64,000 nt of DNA from Paenibacillus_F sp047238265 (GCF_047238265.1 NZ_JBDFMM010000001.1:2356001-2420000), one strand, 5' to 3'. Positions 36,490-45,534 are shown, counted from the first letter of the stretch. Notes: generated from the sequence alone by a model not told the origin. Program-made: numbers and translations.

Positions 36490-37554
36490 GTGGCAGCAGC
36501 GGAAAAGCTGAAAGTCATCGATACCGACGTTCACAATGAACAGGACGACTCTGCTCTCGTCCCGTATTTGCCGGAGCCCTGGAAATCCAGGGTGGCCTCC
36601 ACGGGTATCGGTTACTCGGGCTCCGGTTATTATTCGCCGATCGGCGTGATGAAGAAGGACTCGATTCCGCCGGGAGGAGGCAGAGCGGGGTCCGATCCCG
36701 ACTTCATGATCAAGCAGCTCATCGAAGGCTATAACGTCGAGTACGCCGTCCTGACGGGTGTCGTCTACAACATTTCGACGACGCACGACCCGGACTATGC
36801 GGCGGCCGTCTGCTCCGCCTACAACGACTTTCTTATCGCCGAGTGGCTCGGCAAACATAAGGCGTTCAAAGGCGCCATGGCGGTATCGACGCTGGACCCG
36901 CAGCTCGCCGCCAGGGAGATCGACCGGATCGGGGATCATCCCGATATCGTCGAAGTGATCATCTCCAGCGCCGCACGCTGGCCGCTGGGGCACCGCTTCT
37001 ACCACCCGATCTACGAAGCGGCGCAGCGGCACGGCCTGCCCGTCGCCATTCATCCGGGTGCCGAAGGAGGGGGCAGCTCGACCGCGCCTACGGCGGCCGG
37101 ATATCCGGCGAGATACATCGAGTGGCATACGTGCCTGTCCCAAATGTTCATGGCCCATTTGGTCAGCCTCGTATGCGAGGGCGTATTCGCCAAGTTCCCC
37201 GGCCTGAAGGTTGTGCTCGTCGAGGGCGGCATTGCCTGGCTGCCGCCGCTGATGTGGCGGCTCGACAAGAACTACAAGGCGCTCCGCTCCACGGTGCCGT
37301 GGCTGACCAAGATGCCGAGCCAATACGTCGCGGAGCACTGCTTCCTGACGACGCAGCCGATCGAGGAACCCGACAATCCGCAGCATCTGGCCGACTTGTT
37401 CAACATGTTCGACGCGGAGAACATGATACTTTATTCCAGCGACTATCCGCACTGGGACTTTGACGCGCCGGATATGATTCTGCGCAAGCTGAAGCCGGAA
37501 GCCCGGCGCAAAATCTTTTACGAGAATGCGAAGAAGCTGTATAACTTATCGTAA
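36490..37554 (+). CDS. Amidohydrolase-2 (ACMSD-like) family metal-dependent hydrolase
   Basis: A 354-residue TIM-barrel hydrolase or decarboxylase. VIDTDVHNEQ near the start (Asp 13, His 15) supplies the first metal ligands, VAIHPGAEGG the next His, and LYSSDYPHWDFD the final Asp. This matches amidohydrolase family 2, which includes aminocarboxymuconate semialdehyde decarboxylase and ring-cleavage hydrolases. GTG 36490 is chosen because GGAGGG lies eight bases upstream; a TTG start at 36442 is in frame but lacks support. It follows the solute-binding gene by 51 bases and precedes the Rieske gene, hinting at aromatic or cyclic substrate breakdown. Confidence 0.87.
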   Translation: MAAAEKLKVIDTDVHNEQDDSALVPYLPEPWKSRVASTGIGYSGSGYYSPIGVMKKDSIPPGGGRAGSDPDFMIKQLIEGYNVEYAVLTGVVYNISTTHDPDYAAAVCSAYNDFLIAEWLGKHKAFKGAMAVSTLDPQLAAREIDRIGDHPDIVEVIISSAARWPLGHRFYHPIYEAAQRHGLPVAIHPGAEGGGSSTAPTAAGYPARYIEWHTCLSQMFMAHLVSLVCEGVFAKFPGLKVVLVEGGIAWLPPLMWRLDKNYKALRSTVPWLTKMPSQYVAEHCFLTTQPIEEPDNPQHLADLFNMFDAENMILYSSDYPHWDFDAPDMILRKLKPEARRKIFYENAKKLYNLS

Positions 37555-37572
37555 ACGGAGGGCCGTGTGATT

Positions 37573-37932
37573 ATGGCGGTACACGATGTGCTGGGTACGG
37601 AAGACATTCCCGAAGGCGGGCATGTCCTGGTCGAGGTGGAAGGACGGGAAATCTGTATTTACCGGATCGGCGGGGAATTCTACGCGCTTCACAATTACTG
37701 TCCGCACCAGGGAGCGCCGATGTGTGCGGGTCTCGTCTCCGGGACGAATCTCTCGTCAGGTGTTTACGAATACGATTACAGCCGCAAGGGCGAAATTGTG
37801 CGCTGCCCTTGGCACGGTTGGGAATTCGACATCAAAACCGGGAAGTCTTTGTTCAGCGACCGGACCCGGATCAAGAAATATGAGCTGGACATTAAGGAAG
37901 GCCGGATTGGTATAGTGCTTGGAAACCGGTGA
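37573..37932 (+). CDS. Rieske [2Fe-2S] ferredoxin-like protein
   Basis: A 119-residue single-domain Rieske protein. CPHQGAP (Cys 43, His 45) and CPWHGWEFD (Cys 78, His 81) are the complete cluster motif C-x-H...C-x2-H. Proteins of this size act as ferredoxin partners of ring-hydroxylating or other oxygenases, but no oxygenase subunit is encoded next to it. ATG 37573 has better spacing from GGAGGG than the GTG at 37567. It is the last gene of the operon, with a terminator 20 bases on. Confidence 0.9.
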   Translation: MAVHDVLGTEDIPEGGHVLVEVEGREICIYRIGGEFYALHNYCPHQGAPMCAGLVSGTNLSSGVYEYDYSRKGEIVRCPWHGWEFDIKTGKSLFSDRTRIKKYELDIKEGRIGIVLGNR

Positions 37933-37952
37933 ACATAGCCGTCAAAATGGCC

Positions 37953-37979
37953 AAGAGCTGCGTTATGCGGCTCTTTTTT
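37953..37979 (+). terminator. Intrinsic terminator
   Basis: AAGAGC (37953-37958) pairs with GCTCTT (37970-37975), followed by TTTTG. It ends the importer-amidohydrolase-Rieske operon. Confidence 0.75.
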
Positions 37980-38088
37980 GTGTTTAAACCTCATCAAAGC
38001 CCGTATGCAGACTCATCGCATAGTGGAACCGAACGCCGGTCAAAACAGTATTACCCTGTAAACGCAAACAAAAGGAGGCCTTCGATTT

Positions 38089-38532
38089 ATGAGAATCAGA
38101 CTTATCCTTGCGGTGTTGACCGTTTTGATGCTGTCAGGCTGTTCGTTTCTGGAAGGCGTAAACAATACCTTGAACTATGGAGAAGAAGCGAAAACGTATC
38201 TCCAGGAAGCGGCCGCTTTCGCCGAAAACCTGCCTGCCGCCGCCCGCGAAGCCGCCACCGATCCCCAAGCTGGAGAGAAAGTGAAAAAAGAACTGGAAGC
38301 GATGCGCGAGAACATTTCCAGTTTTAACGGGCTGGATGCGCCGGGCTTTGCCGAAGACCTGCATAATCAGATCGTCGGATATAACGAAACGATGCTGGGC
38401 ACGATTAACGGACATCTGGATCAGCTTAACAGCCAGGTGCTCGATTATAAATCGCTGCTCCAGTCTCCGGTGATTCAGCAGGTCAACGAAATGAAGCAGC
38501 TTACCGAGAAGATTCAGAACCTGGGTCAGTAG
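38089..38532 (+). CDS. DUF6376-like lipoprotein
   Basis: A 147-residue lipoprotein with lipobox LSGC, lipidated Cys 18, followed by SFLEGVNNTLNYGEEAKTYL. This opening and the long amphipathic helices resemble the small DUF6376 lipoproteins of Bacillus and Paenibacillus. The function is not known. The rest is predicted coiled or helical with no enzyme motif. RBS AAAGGAGG precedes the ATG by ten bases. Single-gene unit with its own terminator. Confidence 0.8.
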   Translation: MRIRLILAVLTVLMLSGCSFLEGVNNTLNYGEEAKTYLQEAAAFAENLPAAAREAATDPQAGEKVKKELEAMRENISSFNGLDAPGFAEDLHNQIVGYNETMLGTINGHLDQLNSQVLDYKSLLQSPVIQQVNEMKQLTEKIQNLGQ

Positions 38533-38592
38533 ACCAGGCGGATAACACGGCCTTCTAACAGGAAAAAGAAACGGCCGGAACGATGAATATCC

Positions 38593-38613
38593 AAGCCCGA
38601 GAGGGCTTTTTTT
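38593..38613. terminator. Intrinsic terminator
   Basis: AAGCCC (38593-38598) and GGGCTT (38603-38608) around GAGA, then a T-run. It lies between convergent genes. Confidence 0.8.
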
Positions 38614-38692
38614 GTTGGAGCGATACCGGCCCGAAGGCAGCACAGACCAGCGCTGCGGCGCAAGCGGATGAACAACCGGAACGGCACGCGGG

Positions 38693-39475
38693 TCAATTTC
38701 TCGGCGGCCTTTCCTTCATATAAGAGGAAGGGGTGCGTCCGGTCATTTTTTTGAATATCCGCTGAAAATACGATACATCCTCGTAGCCGACAAATTCGGC
38801 GATCTCGCCGATCGTCAGCAGCGAATCCATCAGCATATAGACGGCCTTCTTCACCCGAACGGAATGGACATATTCGCTGATCGTTTGCCCCGTTACTTTT
38901 TTAAAAAGAGCGGCGGCATAGTTGGGGCTCTTCGAGATGAATCCGCCTAGCTCGTCTTTCGTCACTTTCTCGCGGTAATGGTCGCGGATATACTGTTTCA
39001 TCCGTTCCGCGTGTTTTCCCGTTTCACTCAAAACGGCCGTCTGATCCGCTTCACGGCTAAGCAGAGCGAGCATTTCCAGCAGAATGGCTTGTCCGCGGAT
39101 CAGGGCGTACGGTTCGTTCTCTTTCCAATCGGAATAGCATTTGCGGGTCCGTTCGAGCAAAAATTCGGCCATGCCGGATCGCATTTTTATCCATGGTTTG
39201 CTCAGCAGCGGCAGCTCGTGACCTATATCGGTAAGATGGAAGCTTGCGACATATTTGTTGTGCAGAAAGGTCGGAATGCTTTTGCCGTAATAGGATACAC
39301 CCTCTCTAATCAGGAGCAGGTCGCCTTTCTCCAGCATAATTTTGTCGTTTTCGATCCAATACAGGCAGCGGCCGTAGCTCAGCATGATAAATGAAGCGGC
39401 CGCACTGCCGCCGGGCCCGCTTTCTTCGTACCATTCCGTCAGCCGGTCGTGCCGAATGTTTGTTAATTTGATCAT
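38693..39475 (-). CDS. AraC family transcriptional regulator (cupin-type sensor)
   Basis: A 260-residue soluble regulator. The N-terminal half is a small beta-rich sensor (cupin-like, SFIMLSYGRCLYWIENDKIMLEKGDLLLI) and the C-terminal 100 residues are the AraC helix-turn-helix pair (YVHSVRVKKAVYMLMDS, FVGYEDVSYFQRIFKKMTGRTPSSY). ATG 39475 is chosen because GAAGAGGGAACC precedes it; the upstream in-frame start lies inside an inverted repeat. Divergent from pyruvate kinase. The target genes are not evident. Confidence 0.88.
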   Translation of the reverse strand: MIKLTNIRHDRLTEWYEESGPGGSAAASFIMLSYGRCLYWIENDKIMLEKGDLLLIREGVSYYGKSIPTFLHNKYVASFHLTDIGHELPLLSKPWIKMRSGMAEFLLERTRKCYSDWKENEPYALIRGQAILLEMLALLSREADQTAVLSETGKHAERMKQYIRDHYREKVTKDELGGFISKSPNYAAALFKKVTGQTISEYVHSVRVKKAVYMLMDSLLTIGEIAEFVGYEDVSYFQRIFKKMTGRTPSSYMKERPPRN

Positions 39476-39496
39476 GGTTCCCTCTTCATAAAACAT

Positions 39497-39523
39497 ACTA
39501 TAGTACAATTGCAATACTATAGT
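39497..39523. promoter_or_regulatory. Inverted repeat in the AraC/pyk intergenic region
   Basis: ACTATAGTA (39497-39505) and TACTATAGT (39515-39523) are perfect complements with a nine-base spacer. The TATAGT within each copy could act as a -10 for either direction. A regulator site for the adjacent AraC protein is possible. Confidence 0.4.
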
Positions 39524-39588
39524 TCATTTTCTCCCGAACGGAAACGAATTACAATAGGGACAACCAAAGAAGAGGAAGGACCGATCAT

Positions 39589-41004
39589 ATGCGGAAGACA
39601 AAAATTGTATGCACCATGGGGCCCTCATGCCGCTCCGTCGAGGTATTGAAGGAATTGATCGCAGCCGGAATGAACGTGGCAAGAATTAACATGGCTCACG
39701 GAGAGCTGGAAGACCACAGCCTGCAGATCAGCCGGATCCGCCAGGCGGCGAAAGAAACGGGCGCCATCGTGCCTGTATTAATGGACATCAAAGGACCGGA
39801 AGTACGGATCGGCCTGCTCAAGGAAGCGTCGTGCGAAGTGAAAGCGGGAGATAGCCTCACGCTGACAAGCGAAGAAATCGCGGGAGACAGCACGCGCATT
39901 TCGGTCAATTATGCGGAACTGCCGCAGGTCGTGAAGGCCGGGGATAAAATCCTGATCGACGACGGGCTGATTGAGCTGAGAGTCGTTTCGGCGGCGGGAA
40001 CGGAAGTGTCGTGCGAAGTGATCAATGGCGGTGTTATCAAACCGCGCAAAGGGGTTAACCTGCCGGGCGTGCATACCACGCTCCCCGGAGTCACGGAGCG
40101 GGACATCCGCCATATCGAATTCGGCATCCGCGAAAAGATTGAGATCATTGCCATGTCCTTCGTGCGCAAAGCGGAAGACGTGCTTACGGTCCGTCAGCTG
40201 CTGGAGGAACAAGGCTGCAGTCATATTCAGATCATTTCCAAAATCGAAAACCAGGAAGGCGTAGACGAGCTGGAGGCCATCGTGGAAGCATCGGACGGAA
40301 TCATGGTAGCCCGCGGGGACCTGGGAGTTGAAATTCCGGTCGAAGATGTCCCGGTCATCCAGAAAGTGATGATCGAATCCTGCAACCGTGCGGGCAAGCC
40401 GGTTATTGTCGCCACTCAAATGCTGGATTCGATGCAGATCAATCCCCGCCCGACCCGGGCCGAAGTGAGCGACGTCGCAAACGCCGTTCTTCAGGGCTCC
40501 GACGCGATCATGCTGTCGGGGGAGACGGCGGCCGGCAAGTATCCGGTCGAGTCGGTGCGCACGATGGGCACGATCGCGAGGAAAGCCGAGGGGCTTTACA
40601 TGGCGGAGGCGGGCCGCCGGCAGGCGGACGTTCCCGCGGAGGTCAACGTAACGGAGATTATCAGTCAGGCTGCCGTCAGCGCTTCGGAGGCGATCGGAGC
40701 GAAAGCGATTCTGACGCCGACGATGAGCGGGTATACGCCGCGGATGGTGTCCAAGCACAGACCGAAGGCTCCGATCATCGCCATTGCGCCGAGCGACGAG
40801 GTTCTGAACAAATTGTGCCTGCTGTGGGGCGTGCTGCCCGTCAAAGGCGAGTTTGTGCAGACGACCGACGACATGTTCAAGGCCGCAGTATCCAGCGGCA
40901 CCGCGCACGGGCTGCTGCAAAGCGGAGATTACACCGTCATCACGGCCGGAGTGCCGATCGGCAAAACGGGAACGACGAATCTGATTAAAATCATGCAGGT
41001 ATAG
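39589..41004 (+). CDS. pyk: Pyruvate kinase
   Basis: A 471-residue enzyme that makes pyruvate and ATP from phosphoenolpyruvate and ADP in the last step of glycolysis. It opens with RKTKIVCTMGPSC, carries GPEVRIGLL, the catalytic ISKIENQEG, the signature GIMVARGDLGVEIP and ATQMLDSM, and ends with the C-terminal effector-binding domain. It lacks the extra PEP-utiliser-like domain that lengthens Bacillus subtilis Pyk to about 585 residues, so it may be a second copy. RBS AAGAGGAAGG precedes the ATG. It is a single-gene unit with a clear terminator. Confidence 0.97.
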   Translation: MRKTKIVCTMGPSCRSVEVLKELIAAGMNVARINMAHGELEDHSLQISRIRQAAKETGAIVPVLMDIKGPEVRIGLLKEASCEVKAGDSLTLTSEEIAGDSTRISVNYAELPQVVKAGDKILIDDGLIELRVVSAAGTEVSCEVINGGVIKPRKGVNLPGVHTTLPGVTERDIRHIEFGIREKIEIIAMSFVRKAEDVLTVRQLLEEQGCSHIQIISKIENQEGVDELEAIVEASDGIMVARGDLGVEIPVEDVPVIQKVMIESCNRAGKPVIVATQMLDSMQINPRPTRAEVSDVANAVLQGSDAIMLSGETAAGKYPVESVRTMGTIARKAEGLYMAEAGRRQADVPAEVNVTEIISQAAVSASEAIGAKAILTPTMSGYTPRMVSKHRPKAPIIAIAPSDEVLNKLCLLWGVLPVKGEFVQTTDDMFKAAVSSGTAHGLLQSGDYTVITAGVPIGKTGTTNLIKIMQV

Positions 41005-41010
41005 AAAGAA

Positions 41011-41038
41011 AGCCTTCCGGCGGCGGAAGGCTTTTTTT
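41011..41038 (+). terminator. Intrinsic terminator of pyk
   Basis: AGCCTTCCG (41011-41019) and CGGAAGGCT (41024-41032) then TTTTTT. Confidence 0.9.
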
Positions 41039-41172
41039 GCAAGCATGGCCGTTATTCGCCCGCTTTCCTTTTATGGTCGTGATAAAGACAGCCCTGCACG
41101 CTTCCGCCATGCAACATTTTCCAAATAATGGAGTCTAAAGGGTAGAACTTTTGAAAGGTGGAAAAGGGACCC

Positions 41173-43044
41173 ATGAAAACGGCATTTCTGCTGGCTTTCC
41201 TTCTTGCGGTAAACACGATCTCCGTTTCCGGTCCGCAATCGGCTTCGGGAATCAGCTCCAAGGAGGCTCTATCTATCGCCCAAAGCCATGTTCAGGACCG
41301 GAAGGCGGAATGGAAAGTCGGTTTGACGCGGCATGCTTTCGAGACGTCGGGAGAGGAGGCGGGACAAGGCGAAGCGTCCGCAGGACTCACAGAGAAACGG
41401 AAGATTTGGCAGGTGGAGGCGACATTCGAATACGGAAACAAGGAAGTCTATTACATCGACGCGTCCAGCGGCAAGCTGCTGAGCTTGTCGGAGATCGAGG
41501 CTCCCGAAAGCGGCTTGCGCGTACTGCCCGTCGCGCTGGAATCAGGGCTGCCCGCTCAGCCGTCTTCTCAGGAAACAGGTGTATGGGCTCCGGGAACTGC
41601 CGCAGTCCCGAGCTCTCTGAACGTGAGCCTGGAAGAGACTAAAGGCGGGTTCCGGCTGAAACTGGCCGAAGAAAAGAATACGACGGCCACGGTGATGCAG
41701 TCTCTCGTTTCCCCCGACAACGGAAAAACCGTCCTGCACCTCGTCCGGAGAACATCTCCGGACGAGGGAGGAACGCGGTACCGCCTTGATCTTCTAGCCG
41801 TGCAGCCTGCGAAAAAGACGTTCAAGGTGTTTCCGTTTGCAGATCTGAAAATGGGCGACACTTATTCGACCGATACGCTGGCCATGGGATACGGTTTTAG
41901 GGACGACTCTCATGTCGTCATGATCCAGCCTGCCGGAAAAGCGGACGGAGCGGGAATCGGCTACCGGATCGTTTCGCTGGATGTGAGCAGCGGACGGCTT
42001 CGTGAGCTGGCGGCCGATGTCCCTCCCGATCTGTCGCCCGATTTTCTGGCATCCGGCTGGTTGAACGCGGACGGAAGCAAGCTGTACTTGAACAGCTACC
42101 GCGGGGGCAAGTTGTGGGTCGCGGACCTTGCGCGCGGAGGAGTCAAAGAGCTTGACGGCACTTTCAGCCACACCTGGCCGGTGTCCCGCTTGTTCAAATC
42201 GCCGGACGGGGAACGCTTCTGGTATGAGAAGGACGGCTATCGGCTGTATGACGGCAAAGGTGTCAAGCTGGCCGATCTGCCGGCGGATGCGGGCCTGCAT
42301 TCGAACCCGGCGTTCAAATGGAGTCCGGACAGCCGCTACGCCGCTTACGAGTATACGTTCACGAACAGCGAAGAGAACGTGATAGGCGGAGAAGCTTACA
42401 AGCTGATTGCTCCGCAGGGGATCAAGTTTTTCAGCCGGGACGGAAAACCGGCGTGGAGTACCGATGCGCGCGAGTTGAAGCACGGGGACCGGCTGGAGCT
42501 TCGCGGCTGGATCGGCGGAGGTGAAAGCTTCGGCAGGGCCGCAAGCAACGCAAGCGCGGACAGCGGCGAGAGAAGCCGCGGCGCCGGAAGCCTCAGTGCA
42601 GCCGTGCTGCGCAGCTACAACGTGGAGCGGGCGGAAGACCGCGAGCCGAGGAAAACGGACTCGGTCTATCATCTCGTGCAGCCCGCAACCGGGAAGCTGG
42701 CGAAGCTGAGCGAGGCAAAGCTTGCCGATCTGCATCATCCGCAGATCGTCCGGGGGGAGTCCGGCGCGCTGATGCTGGTAGACGCGGGGAGCGCCCTCTA
42801 CACGATTATCGGCGACGAGACGAATTCGCAGCGGACGGTGAAGATGCTCCCGTCATCGGACCCGAAGCGGCTGCTATGGGCGGAAACCGACTATGTCAAA
42901 GATACGGTGACGATAACCGCGTATGACATCGCGACGAAAAAAGCCCGGTCCACCGAAACGAAAGATTTGTCGGCGGGCGACCTGCAAGCGGCCGGTGACT
43001 CCTATGTCATCGATTCGGGCTTAAGCTACCTCAACCTTCCTTGA
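41173..43044 (+). CDS. Secreted protein with PepSY-like N-terminus and beta-propeller-like repeats
   Basis: A 623-residue exported protein. Residues 1-24 are a signal peptide (TAFLLAFLLAVNTISVSG) with no lipobox. Residues about 25-110 resemble a YcdB/PepSY-type module (SSKEALSIAQSHVQ and WQVEATFEYGNKEVYYIDASSGKLLSL). The rest has repeated strands of TolB/WD-like form (DVSSGRLRELAADV, NADGSKLYLNSYRGGKLWVAD, FKWSPDSRYAAYEYTF), suggesting a beta-propeller. No catalytic motif was seen. ATG 41173 is chosen for the signal peptide; a GTG five codons upstream is the alternative. Single-gene unit. Confidence 0.75.
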   Translation: MKTAFLLAFLLAVNTISVSGPQSASGISSKEALSIAQSHVQDRKAEWKVGLTRHAFETSGEEAGQGEASAGLTEKRKIWQVEATFEYGNKEVYYIDASSGKLLSLSEIEAPESGLRVLPVALESGLPAQPSSQETGVWAPGTAAVPSSLNVSLEETKGGFRLKLAEEKNTTATVMQSLVSPDNGKTVLHLVRRTSPDEGGTRYRLDLLAVQPAKKTFKVFPFADLKMGDTYSTDTLAMGYGFRDDSHVVMIQPAGKADGAGIGYRIVSLDVSSGRLRELAADVPPDLSPDFLASGWLNADGSKLYLNSYRGGKLWVADLARGGVKELDGTFSHTWPVSRLFKSPDGERFWYEKDGYRLYDGKGVKLADLPADAGLHSNPAFKWSPDSRYAAYEYTFTNSEENVIGGEAYKLIAPQGIKFFSRDGKPAWSTDARELKHGDRLELRGWIGGGESFGRAASNASADSGERSRGAGSLSAAVLRSYNVERAEDREPRKTDSVYHLVQPATGKLAKLSEAKLADLHHPQIVRGESGALMLVDAGSALYTIIGDETNSQRTVKMLPSSDPKRLLWAETDYVKDTVTITAYDIATKKARSTETKDLSAGDLQAAGDSYVIDSGLSYLNLP

Positions 43045-43079
43045 CCTAAGCACGGCATGCCGGCAAGCTCCCGTCACAG

Positions 43080-43106
43080 AATCCGCCTCCGGGCGGATTT
43101 TATTTT
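43080..43106 (+). terminator. Intrinsic terminator
   Basis: AATCCGCC (43080-43087) and GGCGGATT (43092-43099) around TCCG, then TTATTTTG. Confidence 0.8.
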
Positions 43107-43195
43107 GCGCTTCTAAGAAAAGGAGGATTCGCGCAGGGATCTTTTGCGGTATAATGGACAGATGTACGTAACGATGATGTGGAGGCACGGCCAGA

Positions 43196-45112
43196 TTGAG
43201 AAACTATCCATTTGCATTTGATCCGACAAAACCTTTCGTTCAGCAGGCAAGCGACTGGATTGCCGATGTGTTTTACGAGCTTCTGCCGGAAGCCGGTTTT
43301 GAAGTGAGAGATGAACAAATTTATATGGCGTTTCAACTGGAGAGGGCATACCAGGAGAAACAGACCATCTTTGCGGAAGCGGGAGTGGGAACCGGGAAAA
43401 CGCTGGTCTATCTGCTCTACGCTCTTACTTATGCCCGCTACACGCGAAAGCCCGCGATTATCGCATGCGCGGACGAATCGCTGATCGAGCAGCTGGTCAA
43501 ACCCGAAGGGGACATCGCCAAGCTTGCCCGTCACCTGGATCTGACGATTGACGCCCGGATGGGCAAGTCGCAGCACCAGTACATCTGCCTGAATAAGCTG
43601 GACGATACCCGGGGCGGCGGCTCCGGCGACGAGGAAGTCTTCAGCGACATTTATCACGGTCTTCCCGCGTTCGTCCACTACCCGGACACGCTCCAGTCCT
43701 TCTATCCGTACGGCAACCGTAAGGAATACCCCGAGCTGACGGACGAGCAGTGGGACCGGATCGGCTGGGACGTGTTCCAGGACTGTCTCGTCTGCAGCCA
43801 GCGCCACCGCTGCGGCCAGACGCTGTCACGCGAGCATTACCGCAAGTCCGCCGACCTGATTATTTGTTCCCATGATTTCTATATGGAACATGTCTGGACT
43901 TACGAGGCCCGGAAACGGGAAGGCCAGCTGCCTCTTCTGCCGGAGCACAGCTCCGTCGTTTTCGACGAAGGGCACCTGCTGGAAACGGCCGCGCAGAACG
44001 CGCTCACTTACAAATTGAAGCATTCGGTATTTGAAAGCATCGTCATCCGGCTTCTGGAAGGCGAGGTCAGAGAAACGCTGGCGCTGGCTATCGAAGAAGC
44101 GATCGTCCAGAGTGAAACATTGTTCCGCGTGCTGGAAAGCGGCAGCTACTCCGTCCCGGCCTCGGACCGGAAGGAATTCGCCTGGAGCGAAGAATTGAAA
44201 CGGGAAGTAAGCCGGTTCCGGCAGCTGATCGACGTGATCGAAGAAGAGCTTGTGTTCGAAAGCGGACTGTCCACACTGGATGATTACCAGCTCAAGATCG
44301 TCGAGGAGCACCTGGAAATGATTCAGCTTGCTTTGAGTTTATTCGATAAGCCGGGGCAGTTGATTTCATGGGTTACGGAAGATTCCGACGGAATTACCCT
44401 GGTCATCATGCCGAAGATGGTTAAGGAAATTTTAAGAGACCGCGTGTTTTCGAAAAAAATGCCGGTCGTCTTTTCTTCGGCGACCTTGTCCGTCAACGGT
44501 TCTTTCGACTATATGGCGGGCAGCCTGGGCATCGAAAGCTTCCTTTCGTTCTCCGTTCCTTCGCCTTACGATTACGGCTCTCAAATGAAGGCGGGCCTGT
44601 ATCCCGACAAGCCGGAAGAAGACAAAACCGGCCGGGTTCTCGAACTGCTCAAGGAATCCGACGGCCGGGCGCTTATCCTGTTCCCGTCCCGTGAGGCGCT
44701 GGGAACGTTCAGACAAGGTTTGGCGCTGTATCCCGAGTCTGCCGATTACCGGTTTTTGTTCGAAGGCTCGGCTGAAATCAGCCACCTCATCTCGTCTTTT
44801 CAGAATGACGAAGAAAGTGTCCTTTGCGCGGTAACGCTGTGGGAAGGGCTTGACATACCGGGACCGTCTTTGTCCCATGTAATCGTCTGGGAGCTTCCGT
44901 TTCCTCCGGACGATCCCGTCTTCGCGGCCAAGCGTAAAGATTCGGCTCAGCCGTACGAAGACGTGGACATGCCGTACATGCTGCTCCGCCTCAGGCAGGG
45001 CATCGGGCGGTTAATCCGCTCACGCGACGACCGGGGCACGGTATCCGTGCTCGGCCGTGATCTGGATAATCCCGCGGTCAGAGAACAGATCCGTGGGCTT
45101 CTTCCGGATTAA
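43196..45112 (+). CDS. ATP-dependent DNA helicase, DinG/XPD (YpvA-like) family
   Basis: A 638-residue superfamily-2 helicase. Walker A is AEAGVGTGKT (residues 60-69), the Walker B box is VFDEGH, and motif VI is RQGIGRLIRS. Four Cys (131, 197, 200, 206; CLVCSQRHRC) match the 4Fe-4S cluster of XPD-like helicases, so 5'-3' unwinding is likely. Members act in DNA repair or replication-conflict processing. It lacks the exonuclease domain of Firmicute DinG. Start TTG 43196 is supported by GGAGG ten bases before it. It stands alone between a terminator and the cobalamin riboswitch. Confidence 0.9.
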   Translation: MRNYPFAFDPTKPFVQQASDWIADVFYELLPEAGFEVRDEQIYMAFQLERAYQEKQTIFAEAGVGTGKTLVYLLYALTYARYTRKPAIIACADESLIEQLVKPEGDIAKLARHLDLTIDARMGKSQHQYICLNKLDDTRGGGSGDEEVFSDIYHGLPAFVHYPDTLQSFYPYGNRKEYPELTDEQWDRIGWDVFQDCLVCSQRHRCGQTLSREHYRKSADLIICSHDFYMEHVWTYEARKREGQLPLLPEHSSVVFDEGHLLETAAQNALTYKLKHSVFESIVIRLLEGEVRETLALAIEEAIVQSETLFRVLESGSYSVPASDRKEFAWSEELKREVSRFRQLIDVIEEELVFESGLSTLDDYQLKIVEEHLEMIQLALSLFDKPGQLISWVTEDSDGITLVIMPKMVKEILRDRVFSKKMPVVFSSATLSVNGSFDYMAGSLGIESFLSFSVPSPYDYGSQMKAGLYPDKPEEDKTGRVLELLKESDGRALILFPSREALGTFRQGLALYPESADYRFLFEGSAEISHLISSFQNDEESVLCAVTLWEGLDIPGPSLSHVIVWELPFPPDDPVFAAKRKDSAQPYEDVDMPYMLLRLRQGIGRLIRSRDDRGTVSVLGRDLDNPAVREQIRGLLPD

Positions 45113-45228
45113 GCGACTGGCAATTGTTGCCGATTCCCGGCGTTTCCGCTATGATAAACAAGATGCTTCCGGTCCGTATTCCGTATTTCGCGTAAAATAC
45201 AGGCCGGACGATAAATTGAATAACTCGG

Positions 45229-45403
45229 TACAGGTGCTTGCCGCTGAAATTTTAACGCGGTACAGCTTAATAGGGAAGTCCGGTGCAATACCGGCGCGGT
45301 CCCGCCACTGTAACAGAAGAGTCGCAGCAACGATTGTCACTGGTATTCGTACCGGGAAGACTGCTGCCGATGATGACGCTGATAGCCAGGAGACCTGCCT
45401 GTA
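45229..45403 (+). promoter_or_regulatory. Cobalamin (B12) riboswitch
   Basis: The conserved blocks occur in order: CAGGTGCTTG at the 5' end, TTAATAGGGAAGTCCGGTGC, CCGGCGCGGTCCCGCCACTG (the B12 box core), and GCCAGGAGACCTGCCTG at the 3' end. This is the classic AdoCbl aptamer. A terminator hairpin lies 64 bases downstream, so ligand binding should stop transcription of the importer genes that follow. Confidence 0.96.
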
Positions 45404-45444
45404 TCCGTAACACGAACAACCTACGGGAGATAGGGAGGTGTTAG

Positions 45445-45534
45445 ATGCGTGCCATAAAAATCACGGGCGTCTTTCCCTTTGTCTGTAAACGAAGGGGGAG
45501 GCGCTTTTTTGCATGGACAGCCATCAAAAAATGA
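45445..45534 (+). CDS. Leader ORF of 29 codons between the riboswitch and the importer
   Basis: ATG 45445 follows GATAGGGAGGTGTTAG, a very strong ribosome site. The product is basic (RAIKITGVFPFVCKRRGRR and a short tail) with no known family. It runs through the terminator stem and its TGA (45532-45534) overlaps an in-frame ATG of the permease gene (45531) as ATGA. It may couple translation to the importer or unfold the terminator. It could also be chance. Confidence 0.4.
   Translation: MRAIKITGVFPFVCKRRGRRFFAWTAIKK
45467..45510 (+). terminator. Riboswitch expression-platform terminator
   Basis: A 15-base stem (45467-45481 with 45490-45504; all positions pair, four as G-T) with loop TCTGTAAA, followed by TTTTTT. 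It also contains the purine-rich AAGGGGGAGG that would be the ribosome site of the next gene. Confidence 0.8.
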
